Shown in pieces: positions 1 to 7,549 of a DNA stretch of 64,000 bases. Origin of the DNA: Pseudonocardia halophobica (GTDB taxonomy: Bacteria; Actinomycetota; Actinomycetes; Mycobacteriales; Pseudonocardiaceae); assembly GCF_027922425.1 (NCBI RefSeq), contig NZ_BSFQ01000011.1:1-64000 (forward strand), given 5' to 3'. A program made the translations under genes and the position numbers. The stretch's first letter is position 1; each line of letters begins with the position of its first letter. The notes under the pieces are model-generated. The model saw only the letters and a program-made list of their open reading frames with translations. It made no database searches and was not told the origin of the DNA.

Positions 1-210
1 GTCGAACCCGTCGACCTGGTTGAGCGTCAACAGGTTGCGCGCCGACTTCAGCGGCCCCATCTGCCGCAGCGCCCGGGCCATCGACACCCGCACCGCCGTC
101 CACCCGGCGGCATGCGTGGCCGGCCGCCGCACCCGCAGGCGGGACTCCTCCGCATCGACACGAGCATCGACACGAGCGTCGACACGGGGGGATTCGGGGG
201 TGGTGGACAC
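1..210 (-). CDS. FdhF/YdeP-type molybdopterin oxidoreductase, N-terminal fragment (cut by window edge)
   Basis: Read leftwards, the frame opens at a GTG (208-210) with GGAGG about six bases upstream and leaves the window after 70 codons. The visible end, MGPLKSARNLLTLNQVDGFD, matches the start of FdhF/YdeP-family molybdopterin oxidoreductases (formate dehydrogenase alpha-like), in which LLxLNQxDGFDCPGCAWPD precedes the cofactor region. Those enzymes are cytoplasmic and most have unknown substrates. The catalytic part lies outside the window. Residues 10-17 contain a small tandem repeat (DARVDARVDA) from duplicated DNA at about 146-182. The family call rests on about 30 residues, so it is reasonable but not secure. 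Confidence 0.6.
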   Translation of the reverse strand, partial: MSTTPESPRVDARVDARVDAEESRLRVRRPATHAAGWTAVRVSMARALRQMGPLKSARNLLTLNQVDGFD

Positions 211-273
211 GGGGAACCTCCGGCGAGCGTGCGAGCCGGTGGGGATCCGGCCTCCCCGAGTCTAGATCGACGC

Positions 274-726
274 TCAGAGCAGCAGGACGAGCGCGACCAC
301 CAGCAGCAGCACGCAGAAGCCGAGGAGCGCGGCGAGCACCACGCCCGGGCGCTCCAACGGCGACCGCACCCGCGTCCAGCCCAGACCCGCGGCGGCCTCG
401 TCGACGATCCGGTGGCCCTCCGTGCCGGGCTGCTCGGGGGCGTCGGGTCGCCGGCCGAAGCCGGTGAGCAGTGAGCGGCGGTCGCCGGCCTCCTCGGGTG
501 CACCGGGCACCGGGACCCGGGTGTCGGTGACCCGGTAGGTGCCGCCGGCCGCGTCGAGCGCGACCCGGTGGGTGAGGGTCTCCGGACGACGGCGGCCGCG
601 CGCCCCGGGCGGGCTGAGCACCTCGGCGACCAGCTCGAACCCGTCGGCGGTGCCGGTGACCGTGTACGGAGTGCCCTTCGCGGCCTTGCGGACGCGGGCG
701 AGCAGGACCGCCGGGTCGTGCGCCAT
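274..726 (-). CDS. Hypothetical protein with one C-terminal membrane anchor
   Basis: A 150-residue protein starting MAHDPAVLLARVRKAAKG. I chose this start because upstream residues in the frame are Arg/Pro-rich and lie over the neighbouring Xre gene. The N-terminal ~110 residues look like a soluble beta-rich domain. The last ~22 residues form a clear hydrophobic segment (PGVVLAALLGFCVLLLVVAL) ending at the C-terminus, a tail-anchor arrangement. It lies 7 bases after the Xre regulator on the same strand and is probably co-transcribed with it. I do not recognise the family. A role with the regulator, for example as a membrane partner, is only a guess. Confidence 0.6.
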   Translation of the reverse strand: MAHDPAVLLARVRKAAKGTPYTVTGTADGFELVAEVLSPPGARGRRRPETLTHRVALDAAGGTYRVTDTRVPVPGAPEEAGDRRSLLTGFGRRPDAPEQPGTEGHRIVDEAAAGLGWTRVRSPLERPGVVLAALLGFCVLLLVVALVLLL

Positions 727-733
727 GCCGGGC

Positions 734-994
734 TCAGGCCGCCGGGGAGGCGCCCGCGCGGCCGCACTCGGCCAGCACGTCGAGCCCGAGGCCGAGCTCC
801 GCGGCCAGCGCGGCGACGGTGAAGAACGCGGGCGTGGGGATCCGGCCGGTCTCGATCTTGCGCAGCGTCTCCGGCGAGATGTCCGCGGCCGCGGCGACGT
901 CGCCGATGCTGCGCTCACCCCGCGCGGCGCGCAGCAGGGCGCCCAGCCGCTCGCCGCGCTCGCGGTCCTCGGGGGTCAGGGGGACGCGGACCAT
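734..994 (-). CDS. Xre-family helix-turn-helix regulator
   Basis: An 86-residue protein consisting of one Xre/Cro-type DNA-binding domain (about residues 17-70, including DVAAAADISPETLRKIETGR). It has no separate sensor domain. It is divergently arranged with the methionine aminopeptidase gene, with only 32 bases between the two start codons. That gap holds two short palindromes that would suit an autoregulatory operator. The ATG follows a TACTAT hexamer by six bases and lacks a ribosome binding site, so the mRNA is probably leaderless. The ligand or signal is unknown. Confidence 0.85.
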   Translation of the reverse strand: MVRVPLTPEDRERGERLGALLRAARGERSIGDVAAAADISPETLRKIETGRIPTPAFFTVAALAAELGLGLDVLAECGRAGASPAA

Positions 995-1026
995 GACGTC
1001 ATAGTAATACCGGTATAGTTATCGAT
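991..1026. promoter_or_regulatory. Divergent promoter/operator between xre and map
   Basis: This gap contains the palindromes TGACGTCA (994-1001) and ATACCGGTAT (1008-1017). For the rightward gene, TATAGT (1014-1019) ends seven bases before the GTG at 1027. For the leftward gene, TACTAT (on the minus strand, about 1001-1006) ends six bases before the ATG. Both promoters and both palindromes overlap, so one bound dimer could block both directions. No -35 box is obvious. Binding by the adjacent Xre protein is inferred. Confidence 0.5.
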
Positions 1027-1827
1027 GTGATCGAGCTGAAGACGCCCGGGGAGATCGATGCGATCGACGCCGCCGGGTCCGTGGTCGCCCGCATCCTCGC
1101 CGCGGTCCGCGAGCGGGCGGCGCCCGGTGTCCGGCCGAGCGAGCTGGACGCGCTGGCCTCCGACATGATCGCCGAGGCCGGGGCGGTGTCGAGCTTCCGC
1201 GGCTACCACCCGCGCTGGGCGCCGGGGCCGTACCCGGGCGTGCTCTGCGTGAGCGTGAACGATGCGGTGGTCCACGGGATCCCGTCGCGCACGAAGCTCC
1301 GCGAGGGCGACCTGCTCAGCGTCGACTTCGCCGTCCACCTCGACGGCTGGTGCGCCGACGCCGCGTTCAGCGTCGTCGTCGGGAACGGGGACCCGGCGTC
1401 GGCGGTCGGCTCCGCGAGCTCCGCCTCCAGCGACGAGAAGCTCATCGCGACCACCGAGGCGGCCCTCGAGGCCGGCATCGCCGCCGCCCAGCCGGGCGCG
1501 CAGATGGGCGACGTCGGGCACGCGATCGGGCAGGTCGCGCGCGGGGCGGGTTACGGGATGCTGGCCGACCACGGCGGCCACGGCGTCGGGCGGTCGATGC
1601 ACGAGGAGCCGCACGTGCCCAACGAGGCCAAGCCGCGCCGCGGGCTGAGGTTGCGCCCCGGGCTGGTGATCGCGATCGAGCCGATGCTGCACGCCGGCGG
1701 GAAGGACTCCTACCGGCACGACCGGGACGGCTGGACGATCCGCACCGCGGACGGCAGCCGCGCCGCACACGCCGAGCACACCATCGCGATCACCGAGAAC
1801 GGCCCGCGGATCCTCACCCTGCCCTGA
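1027..1827 (+). CDS. map: Type I methionine aminopeptidase
   Basis: A 266-residue cytosolic metallopeptidase that removes N-terminal Met from nascent proteins. The five metal ligands expected for the family are visible: D100 (LLSVDFAV), D111 (GWCADAAFSV), H185 (GGHGVGRSMHEEP), E218 (AIEPM) and E250 (AEHTIAI). H83 in VVHGIP is the conserved substrate-site His. Length is typical for a type Ib enzyme without an N-terminal zinc-finger extension. The GTG start sits seven bases after a TATAGT hexamer with no Shine-Dalgarno, so the message is probably leaderless. It stands apart from the usual ribosomal-protein locus, so it may be a second copy. A 9-residue Ser/Ala-rich insertion (about 126-136) is slightly unusual. 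Confidence 0.93.
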   Translation: MIELKTPGEIDAIDAAGSVVARILAAVRERAAPGVRPSELDALASDMIAEAGAVSSFRGYHPRWAPGPYPGVLCVSVNDAVVHGIPSRTKLREGDLLSVDFAVHLDGWCADAAFSVVVGNGDPASAVGSASSASSDEKLIATTEAALEAGIAAAQPGAQMGDVGHAIGQVARGAGYGMLADHGGHGVGRSMHEEPHVPNEAKPRRGLRLRPGLVIAIEPMLHAGGKDSYRHDRDGWTIRTADGSRAAHAEHTIAITENGPRILTLP

Positions 1828-1865
1828 CGCGCGGGTCGGGGCGGAGTGCGGCGACCCGGGGTGGG

Positions 1866-2282
1866 TCAGTCGCGGGTGACGCCGTCGGCGAGCAGGCCGA
1901 CGCCGATCCCGGCGAGCCAGACGTCCTTCGCGATGCCCAGGCCCTGCTGGCTCGGCCAGATGCTGCCCGGCCGGCGCAGGCCCGGGATCCGGACGTAGAG
2001 GCCGAGCAGGCTGCCCGCGAACGCCGTGAGCAGCGCGCCGCCGACCGCCGCCGGGATGAACGGCGTGAGCAGGGCGACGCCGGTGGCGATCTCGCCCGCG
2101 GCGAGGGCCTTCACGAACTGCTCCTGCGGGACCCGCTTGAGGAAGGGGTAGGCGGTGGTCGCCATGCCGTACACGCCCGCGGCCTGCTCCGGGCCGGCCT
2201 TCCACTTCTCCAGGCCGGAGTGGAGCACGAAACCGCCGCTGCTGATCCGTCCGGGGAGCTCCCGGAGCTTCGCCAACGCCAT
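1866..2282 (-). CDS. DoxX-family small membrane protein
   Basis: A 138-residue integral membrane protein with about four hydrophobic helices, resembling DoxX/DoxD-like proteins. It contains the typical early Gly/Lys-rich turn (LHSGLEKWKAGPE) and a helix after FVKALAAGEIATGVALLTPF. DoxX proteins in Actinobacteria often accompany oxidative or thiol stress genes, but the biochemical role here is not known. It is divergent from a TetR-type regulator, and a perfect-armed operator-like palindrome lies between them, so TetR control is likely. The ATG lies six bases after a TAGCGT hexamer, which suggests a leaderless transcript. Confidence 0.75.
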   Translation of the reverse strand: MALAKLRELPGRISSGGFVLHSGLEKWKAGPEQAAGVYGMATTAYPFLKRVPQEQFVKALAAGEIATGVALLTPFIPAAVGGALLTAFAGSLLGLYVRIPGLRRPGSIWPSQQGLGIAKDVWLAGIGVGLLADGVTRD

Positions 2283-2301
2283 GCCCGGACGCTAACACAA
2301 G

Positions 2302-2317
2302 TGGGGACCGCTCCCCA
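2302..2317. promoter_or_regulatory. Candidate TetR operator between doxX and tetR
   Basis: TGGGGA-CCGC-TCCCCA is an inverted repeat with perfect 6-base arms. It lies between two divergent starts (2282 and 2341) and just upstream of a TATGGT hexamer (2328-2333) serving the regulator. Position and symmetry fit a TetR dimer site controlling both genes. Binding is inferred. Confidence 0.5.
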
Positions 2318-2340
2318 TTTCGTCGGTTATGGTGTGCGGC

Positions 2341-2985
2341 GTGACACTGCGCGCCGACGCCGAGCGCAACCGTCGCGCCCTCGTCGCGGCGGCCCGCGCG
2401 GTGTTCGGGGAACAGGGGCTGCAGGCGCCGATCGACGAGATCGCCCGTCGCGCCGGGGTCGGCAACGCCACCTTGTACCGGCGCTTCCCCAGCCGTCGGG
2501 CGCTGGTCGCGGCGGTGTTCGCGGAACGGCTGGCGGACTTCGCCCGGGCCGCGGAGGAGGCGCTCGCCGAGCCCGACCCGTGGACCGGCTTCCGGGCCTA
2601 CGTGCTCACGGTGCTGCGCATGCAGGCCGCGGACCGGGGCCTCGCCGACCTGCTCACGCTGAGTGTGCCGGCCGAGCCGGAGCTGGAGGCGTTGCGCGGG
2701 CGGGTGGAAGCCGGGCTGGCCGAGCTGGTCGACCGGGCGCAGCGCTCGGGCGACCTGCGGGCCGACGTGACGCCCGAGGACCTGCCGCTGCTGCTCATGG
2801 CCAACGCCGGCCTGGTGCACCGCACCGCCGAGGCCGCACCGCACGCGTGGGAACGGCTCGCCGCCTTCCTGCTCGACGGGCTGCGCGCCCCCGCCGCCTC
2901 GGCCCCGGCGCCGCCCGGACCCTCCCGGGAGGCCCTGGCGCGGTCGATGCGTGCCGGTGCGGCGCGGCTGGGCTGCGTGGAGTGA
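2341..2985 (+). CDS. TetR-family transcriptional regulator
   Basis: A 214-residue regulator with an N-terminal TetR helix-turn-helix (VFGEQGLQAPIDEIARRAGVGNATLYRRFPSR, here in part) and an alpha-helical ligand domain. I favour the GTG at 2341, seven bases after TATGGT, over the ATG at 2329, because this matches the leaderless pattern seen throughout the window. It is divergent from the DoxX gene and probably represses it and itself. The following acyl-CoA ligase begins 90 bases later and could also be a target, but it appears to have its own promoter. The effector is unknown. Confidence 0.87.
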   Translation: MTLRADAERNRRALVAAARAVFGEQGLQAPIDEIARRAGVGNATLYRRFPSRRALVAAVFAERLADFARAAEEALAEPDPWTGFRAYVLTVLRMQAADRGLADLLTLSVPAEPELEALRGRVEAGLAELVDRAQRSGDLRADVTPEDLPLLLMANAGLVHRTAEAAPHAWERLAAFLLDGLRAPAASAPAPPGPSREALARSMRAGAARLGCVE

Positions 2986-3074
2986 CGGGTGGCGGACGGT
3001 TCGGCCCGGCGACCTGACCGCGCGGTCGGTCCCGCTCTGGTCCGGCGGGTGGCCGTTCGTGCAGGATGCGTGGC

Positions 3075-4682
3075 GTGTCCGACGTTGCGCAGTTCACCCC
3101 GCAGACCACCGAGGCGATCGCCCGGGCCCGCCAGCACTCGCTCGGCGACCTGTTGCGCCGCACCGCGTTGCGCTATCCGGACAAGCTCGCGGTGGTCGCG
3201 GGCGAGCGCCGGGCGAGCTTCGCCGAGTTCGACGCCGCCGTGAACCGGTGCGCGAACAACCTGGCCGCGAAGGGCCTGGAGAAGGGCGACCGGCTGGCCC
3301 TGCTCTCGCACAACTCGTGGCAGTTCGCCGTGCTCGCGTTCGCCACCGCCCGGCTCGGTGTGGTGCTGGTGCCGGTGAACTTCATGCTCAACGCCGAGGA
3401 GATCGCGTTCATCCTCGGGCACTCCGGCGCGAAGGGCATGGTCACCGAGGACGCGCTCGCTCCCACGGCGGAGAAGGCGCTCGCGAGCGCCGGGCTCTCC
3501 GGCGGGGTGCGGGGCTGGATCCCGCTGTCGGGCGCGGCTCCGACCGGGGACTGGGAGGACGTCGACGGCTGGATCGACTCCGGCTCCTCCGAGGCTCCCG
3601 ACGTGCTGGTCGCCGACGACGACCCGCTGCGGCTGATGTACACCTCGGGCACCGAGTCGCGGCCCAAGGGCGTGATGCTGTCGTCGAAGTCGCTGGTCTC
3701 CCAGTACGTGTCGTGCATCGTGGACGGCGGGATGAGCGTCGACGACGTCGAGGTCCACACCCTGCCGATGTACCACTGCGCGCAGCTGGACTGCTTCTTC
3801 TCCGTCGACGTCTACCTGGGCGCCACCTCGATCATCCTGCCGAGCCCGGAGCCGGCCCGGCTGCTCGAGACGATCGAGCGGGAGAAGGTCAGCAAGCTGT
3901 TCTGCCCGCCCACGGTGTGGATCTCGCTGCTGCGCCACCCGGACTTCGACACCCGCAACCTGTCCAGCCTGCGCAAGGGCTACTACGGCGCCTCGGCGAT
4001 GCCGGTGGAGGTGCTGCGCGAGCTGGCCCGGCGGCTGCCCGACGTGCAGTTCTGGAACTTCTACGGACAGACCGAGATGTCCCCGCTGGCCACGATCCTG
4101 CGCCCGCACGAGCAGCTGCCGCACGCCGGCTCGGCCGGGCGGGCGTCGTTGAACGTGGAGACCCGCGTGGTCGACGACAACGACAACGAAGTCCCGCCCG
4201 GCGAGGTCGGCGAGATCGTGCACCGCTCCCCGCACGCCGCCTTGGGCTACTACAACGACGAGGAGAAGACCGCGGCCGCGTTCCGGAACGGCTGGTTCCA
4301 CTCCGGGGACCTGGGCGTGGTCGACGCCAACGGCTACCTCGCCGTCGTCGACCGGAAGAAGGACATGATCAAGACCGGCGGGGAGAACGTCGCCTCCCGC
4401 GAGGTCGAGGAGGCCCTCTACCTGCTCGACGGGGTGGCCGAGGTGGCGGTGTTCGGCATCAGCCACCCGCACTGGATCGAGGCGGTGACCGCGGTCGTCG
4501 TACCGAAGCAGGGCGTGGAGCTGACCCGCGAGCAGGTCGACACGCACGCCCGCGAGGTCCTCGCCGGGTACAAGCGGCCCAAGTACGTCGTGTTCGCCGA
4601 GTCCCTGCCGAAGAACCCCAGCGGCAAGATCCTCAAGAAGGACCTGAGGGTACAGCACGCCGAGCTGGCAAACGAGGTCTAG
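3075..4682 (+). CDS. Fatty acyl-CoA ligase (AMP-dependent synthetase)
   Basis: A 535-residue cytosolic member of the ANL superfamily that activates a carboxylic acid to its CoA thioester through an acyl-adenylate. Visible motifs are the phosphate loop YTSGTESRPKG, the adenine motif FYGQTE, the hinge region DRKKDMIKTGGENV and the C-terminal catalytic Lys in NPSGKILKKDLR. The GTG at 3075 follows CAGGAT by seven bases and is preferred to the ATG at 3066. Sequence style is that of long/medium-chain FadD enzymes, but the chain length cannot be read. It is followed after 60 bases by a second ligase on the same strand. Confidence 0.88.
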   Translation: MSDVAQFTPQTTEAIARARQHSLGDLLRRTALRYPDKLAVVAGERRASFAEFDAAVNRCANNLAAKGLEKGDRLALLSHNSWQFAVLAFATARLGVVLVPVNFMLNAEEIAFILGHSGAKGMVTEDALAPTAEKALASAGLSGGVRGWIPLSGAAPTGDWEDVDGWIDSGSSEAPDVLVADDDPLRLMYTSGTESRPKGVMLSSKSLVSQYVSCIVDGGMSVDDVEVHTLPMYHCAQLDCFFSVDVYLGATSIILPSPEPARLLETIEREKVSKLFCPPTVWISLLRHPDFDTRNLSSLRKGYYGASAMPVEVLRELARRLPDVQFWNFYGQTEMSPLATILRPHEQLPHAGSAGRASLNVETRVVDDNDNEVPPGEVGEIVHRSPHAALGYYNDEEKTAAAFRNGWFHSGDLGVVDANGYLAVVDRKKDMIKTGGENVASREVEEALYLLDGVAEVAVFGISHPHWIEAVTAVVVPKQGVELTREQVDTHAREVLAGYKRPKYVVFAESLPKNPSGKILKKDLRVQHAELANEV

Positions 4683-4683
4683 C

Positions 4684-4695
4684 GAACGATCGTTC
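4684..4695. promoter_or_regulatory. Candidate TetR-type operator
   Basis: GAACGATCGTTC is a perfect 12-base palindrome placed directly after the stop codon of the first acyl-CoA ligase and 47 bases before the second. Palindromes with an AACGATCGTT core are common TetR-type sites. It could control the second ligase separately. Which regulator binds is unknown. Confidence 0.4.
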
Positions 4696-4742
4696 AGCCA
4701 GCTAGAACGGAGGCATGCGCAGCGCGGCGGCGGTGATCTGAC

Positions 4743-6281
4743 GTGTACCCGGGAACGTGGGCGAAGGAGCGGCCGGAGCATCCGGCCACGATCATGACCG
4801 GCGGTCCGCTGGACGGCCGGGTGCAGACCTACGGCGAGCTGGACGAGCGCTCGATCCGGCTGGCCCGGGTCTTCGCCGAGGCCGGGCTGACCCGGGGCGA
4901 CCACGTCGCCGTCGTGCTGGAGAACCGGCCGGAGGTCTTCGAGGCCTACTGGGCGGCGGTGCGCTCCGGCCTGATCGTCACCGCCGTGAACAGCCACCTC
5001 ACGCCCGCCGAGGTCGCGTACATCGTGGACGACTGCGAGGCGCAGGTGCTCGTGGTCTCCGCGAACCTGCCGGGGATCGCCGAGGGCGTCGTCGCGGACA
5101 CGCCCCGGGTACGCAGGCGGCTCGCCGTCGGTGGTGCGATCCCCGGCCACGAGGACTACGAGGCGGCGCTGGCCGCCGTGTCCGCCGATCCGCTCGACGA
5201 CGAGCCGGCCGGCATGGACATGCTCTACTCCTCCGGCACCACCGGGCGTCCGAAGGGGATCACCCGGGAGCTGCCGGAACGCCGGGTGGACGAGCCGGGC
5301 GACGGGATGCTGGAGATCTTCGCCCCCGTCTACGGCTTCGACCGGGACACCGTCTACTACTCGCCCGCGCCGCAGTACCATTCCGCGCCGCTGCGGTTCG
5401 GGTCGATGACCCACGCGGTCGGCGGCACGCTGGTGATCGCGGAGCGGTTCCGGCCGGAGCAGGCGCTCGCGGACATCGAGAAGTACCGGGTCACGCACAG
5501 CCAGTGGGTGCCGACGATGTTCGTCCGGCTGCTGAAGCTGGACGACGAGGTCCGCGCACGCTACGACCTGTCCTCGCTGAAGGTCGCGGTGCACGCGGCG
5601 GCGCCGTGCCCGGTCGAGGTCAAGCGCAGGATGATCGAGTGGTGGGGCCCGGTGCTCCAGGAGTACTACAGCTCCACCGAGTCCCCCGGGCAGACCCGGA
5701 TCACGTCCGAGGAGTGGCTGGAGCACCCCGGCTCGGTCGGTCGCGCGACCGTCGGGATCCTGCACATCTGCGGGGAGGACGGCAAGGAGGTCGGCCCGGG
5801 CGAGGTCGGCACCGTCTACTTCGAGACCGACCGGCCGCTGTTCGTCTACCACCACGACGAGGACAAGACCGCGGACTCGCGGCACCCGGACCACCCGAAC
5901 TGGGCCACCACCGGTGACCTCGGGTACGTCGACGAGGACGGCTGGCTCTACCTCACCGACCGCAAGGCGTTCATGATCATTTCGGGCGGGGTGAACATCT
6001 ACCCGCAGGAGATCGAGGACGCGCTGGCCCTGCACCCCGCGGTGCGGGACGTCGGCGTGATCGGGATCCCGGACGAGGAGATGGGCGAGCAGGTCAAGGC
6101 CGTCGTCGAGACCGCCGAGGGTGCGGTGCCCGGCCCGGAGCTCGAGAAGGAGATCCTCGAGTTCGTCCGGGGCCGGATCGCGCACTACAAGTGCCCGCGC
6201 TCGGTGGACTTCACCGACTCCCTGCCCCGCACGCCCACCGGCAAGCTCGTCAAGCGGCGGATCGTGGAGCGGTACCGCTGA
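4743..6281 (+). CDS. Acyl-CoA synthetase (AMP-dependent, FadD-like)
   Basis: A 512-residue ANL-superfamily ligase. It has the phosphate loop YSSGTTGRPKGI, the adenine-binding YYSSTE, the hinge TDRKAFMIISGGVNIYPQEIE and the C-terminal catalytic Lys in TPTGKLVKRRI. It starts at a GTG, 28 bases after a GGAGG that is too distant to be a convincing ribosome binding site, so the translation signal is unclear. The substrate cannot be inferred. The tandem arrangement with the previous ligase suggests both feed the same acyl-CoA degradation route. A strong bidirectional hairpin follows the stop. Confidence 0.88.
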   Translation: MYPGTWAKERPEHPATIMTGGPLDGRVQTYGELDERSIRLARVFAEAGLTRGDHVAVVLENRPEVFEAYWAAVRSGLIVTAVNSHLTPAEVAYIVDDCEAQVLVVSANLPGIAEGVVADTPRVRRRLAVGGAIPGHEDYEAALAAVSADPLDDEPAGMDMLYSSGTTGRPKGITRELPERRVDEPGDGMLEIFAPVYGFDRDTVYYSPAPQYHSAPLRFGSMTHAVGGTLVIAERFRPEQALADIEKYRVTHSQWVPTMFVRLLKLDDEVRARYDLSSLKVAVHAAAPCPVEVKRRMIEWWGPVLQEYYSSTESPGQTRITSEEWLEHPGSVGRATVGILHICGEDGKEVGPGEVGTVYFETDRPLFVYHHDEDKTADSRHPDHPNWATTGDLGYVDEDGWLYLTDRKAFMIISGGVNIYPQEIEDALALHPAVRDVGVIGIPDEEMGEQVKAVVETAEGAVPGPELEKEILEFVRGRIAHYKCPRSVDFTDSLPRTPTGKLVKRRIVERYR

Positions 6282-6287
6282 CCTGCT

Positions 6288-6327
6288 GTGAGTGGCGATA
6301 GTCGCTCTGGCGACTATCGCCACTCAC
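6288..6327. terminator. 40-bp hairpin between convergent genes
   Basis: Perfect 18-base arms (GTGAGTGGCGATAGTCGC and its complement) enclose a 4-base loop. It begins 7 bases after the ligase stop and contains the stop codon of the opposing HAD gene (6324-6326). There is no U-tract. Its size and GTGAGTG/CACTCAC ends match two other hairpins in the window (18147 and 34593), so it belongs to a repeated family. A role as a bidirectional terminator or mRNA 3' stabiliser is inferred. Confidence 0.7.
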
Positions 6328-6965
6328 GACGGCGGCAGGGGTGGGACCCACTCGCTGAGCAGGTCGGCCAGGTCGTCGAGGCCGGTCAGGGAGAGGTCGC
6401 CGCGCAGGCCGCGCAGCGCGGCGGTGCGGGCGCCGGCGGCCCAGCCGGCGGCGAGGCCGGGCTCGGTGTCCTCGACGACCAGACACTCGGCGGGGTCGAC
6501 GCCGAGGGCCTTGGCCGCGCGGAGGTAGCCCTCCGGGTCCGGCTTGCCCGCGGAGATGTCCCCGCTGGTCACGAGCACCTCCGGCGGCGTGATGCCCGCG
6601 GCGCGCAGCCGGACGTCCGTCAGTCTGCGGTCGGCGCTGGTGACGACGGCCCAGGGCAGGCCGAGGACGTCGAGCAGGCCGAGCAGGCGGCGGGCGCCGG
6701 GGATCTCGCGGACGTCGTCGAGGTCGGTGTACTGCAGTTCCAGCTGGCGGGCGGCCGCCGCGGCGACGCCCGCCTCGTCCAGGTCGGGCCGGGCCTCGCG
6801 GACGGTGGGGGCCGACGGGCGTCCGTGCGCCACCGCCAGCACGGCCTCCGGATCCGCGCCGTACTCCGCCGACCAGGTCCGCCACGCCCGCTCCACCGCG
6901 CCGTCGGAGTCGACGAGCGTGCCGTCCATGTCGAACAGCACCGCACGCAGATCGTCCAGGTCCAT
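6324..6965 (-). CDS. HAD-superfamily phosphatase (phosphoglycolate-phosphatase-like)
   Basis: A 213-residue hydrolase of the HAD subfamily with an alpha-helical cap. Motif I is LFDMDGTLVDSDG with both catalytic Asp residues. Motif II is VVTSADR, the Lys of motif III is in SAGKPDPEGY, and motif IV is LVVEDTEPGLAAG. Such enzymes remove phosphate from small sugar phosphates, and the substrate here is unknown. The start MDLDDLRAVLF lies six bases after TACCGT, and upstream residues in the frame are not domain-like. It is convergent with the acyl-CoA ligase and shares its end with a hairpin. Confidence 0.85.
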   Translation of the reverse strand: MDLDDLRAVLFDMDGTLVDSDGAVERAWRTWSAEYGADPEAVLAVAHGRPSAPTVREARPDLDEAGVAAAAARQLELQYTDLDDVREIPGARRLLGLLDVLGLPWAVVTSADRRLTDVRLRAAGITPPEVLVTSGDISAGKPDPEGYLRAAKALGVDPAECLVVEDTEPGLAAGWAAGARTAALRGLRGDLSLTGLDDLADLLSEWVPPLPPS

Positions 6966-7131
6966 GCCCGCACGGTATCCGGGGTGGATGCCCAGGCGGG
7001 CGGACGTCGAGAAGGAGCTGAGGGTCGGATCCGGCCGCCGCGCGAGCCGTGAGCTCCTGATGATCACGGCTCCAGGCCCTCGAAATAGGGGGAGGGGGTA
7101 TCGGGTTGGGTCAGCGTGAAGGGAGGCTGCG

Positions 7132-7485
7132 ATGGAGAACGCACTGATCTACCGCCTGGCCGAGGGGAGCCTCGAGGCCGGTCGGCCGCTGGAGGCCCTC
7201 GAGCTGCTGGCGCCGCTGGTCGACGAGCTGCGCGACACCGCGGCCGGTGCCCTGCTGCTCGGGCGGGCGTACTACCGGTCCGCGCAGCTGCGCCGGGCCG
7301 AGGAGACCTTGGCCCGGGCCGTCGAGCTCGCGCCGAGCGACCCGTACGCCCGGTACCTGCTCGGCCGCACGCTGCAGCGGCAGAGCCGGCACGCCGACGC
7401 CCTGCCGCACCTGCGGCTGGCCGCCGCCCAGGACCCCGCCTACGCCGGGGACCGCGACGCCTGTGCCGCGCGCGTGGCGAGCTGA
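7132..7485 (+). CDS. Small TPR-repeat protein
   Basis: A 117-residue soluble protein made of about three tetratricopeptide units (for example AAGALLLGRAYYRSAQLRRAEETLARAVEL, residues ~37-66, and the next unit ending DALPHLRLAAAQDP). These form a scaffold for protein contacts. The ATG has GGGAGG eight bases upstream. It is monocistronic, followed by a hairpin and a convergent membrane-protein gene. No partner can be inferred. Confidence 0.75.
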   Translation: MENALIYRLAEGSLEAGRPLEALELLAPLVDELRDTAAGALLLGRAYYRSAQLRRAEETLARAVELAPSDPYARYLLGRTLQRQSRHADALPHLRLAAAQDPAYAGDRDACAARVAS

Positions 7486-7500
7486 TCGTCCCGCACCGAA

Positions 7501-7545
7501 CGAACGGCGCTCCCGCTCACTCTTGGTGAACGAGAGCGCCGTTCG
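7501..7545. terminator. Bidirectional hairpin terminator
   Basis: CGAACGGCGCTC (7501-7512) pairs with GAGCGCCGTTCG (7534-7545) around a 21-base loop, which itself can form a short TCAC/GTGA stem. It lies between the stop of the TPR gene and the stop of the opposing membrane-protein gene (7550), so it can serve both. Confidence 0.6.
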
Positions 7546-7549
7546 CTCC

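Noticed and set aside
4715-4741. Eight-codon ORF (MRSAAAVI) just before the second acyl-CoA ligase
   Set aside because: The GGAGG is only one base from its ATG, too close to initiate. No attenuation feature is present.
2598-6323. A 1241-codon minus-strand open frame opposite the two acyl-CoA ligases (similar long frames at 14769-18182 and 25618-30675)
   Set aside because: They are antisense to clear enzyme genes, rich in Arg/Pro/Gly with no domain motifs, and are expected where third-position GC removes stops on the other strand.
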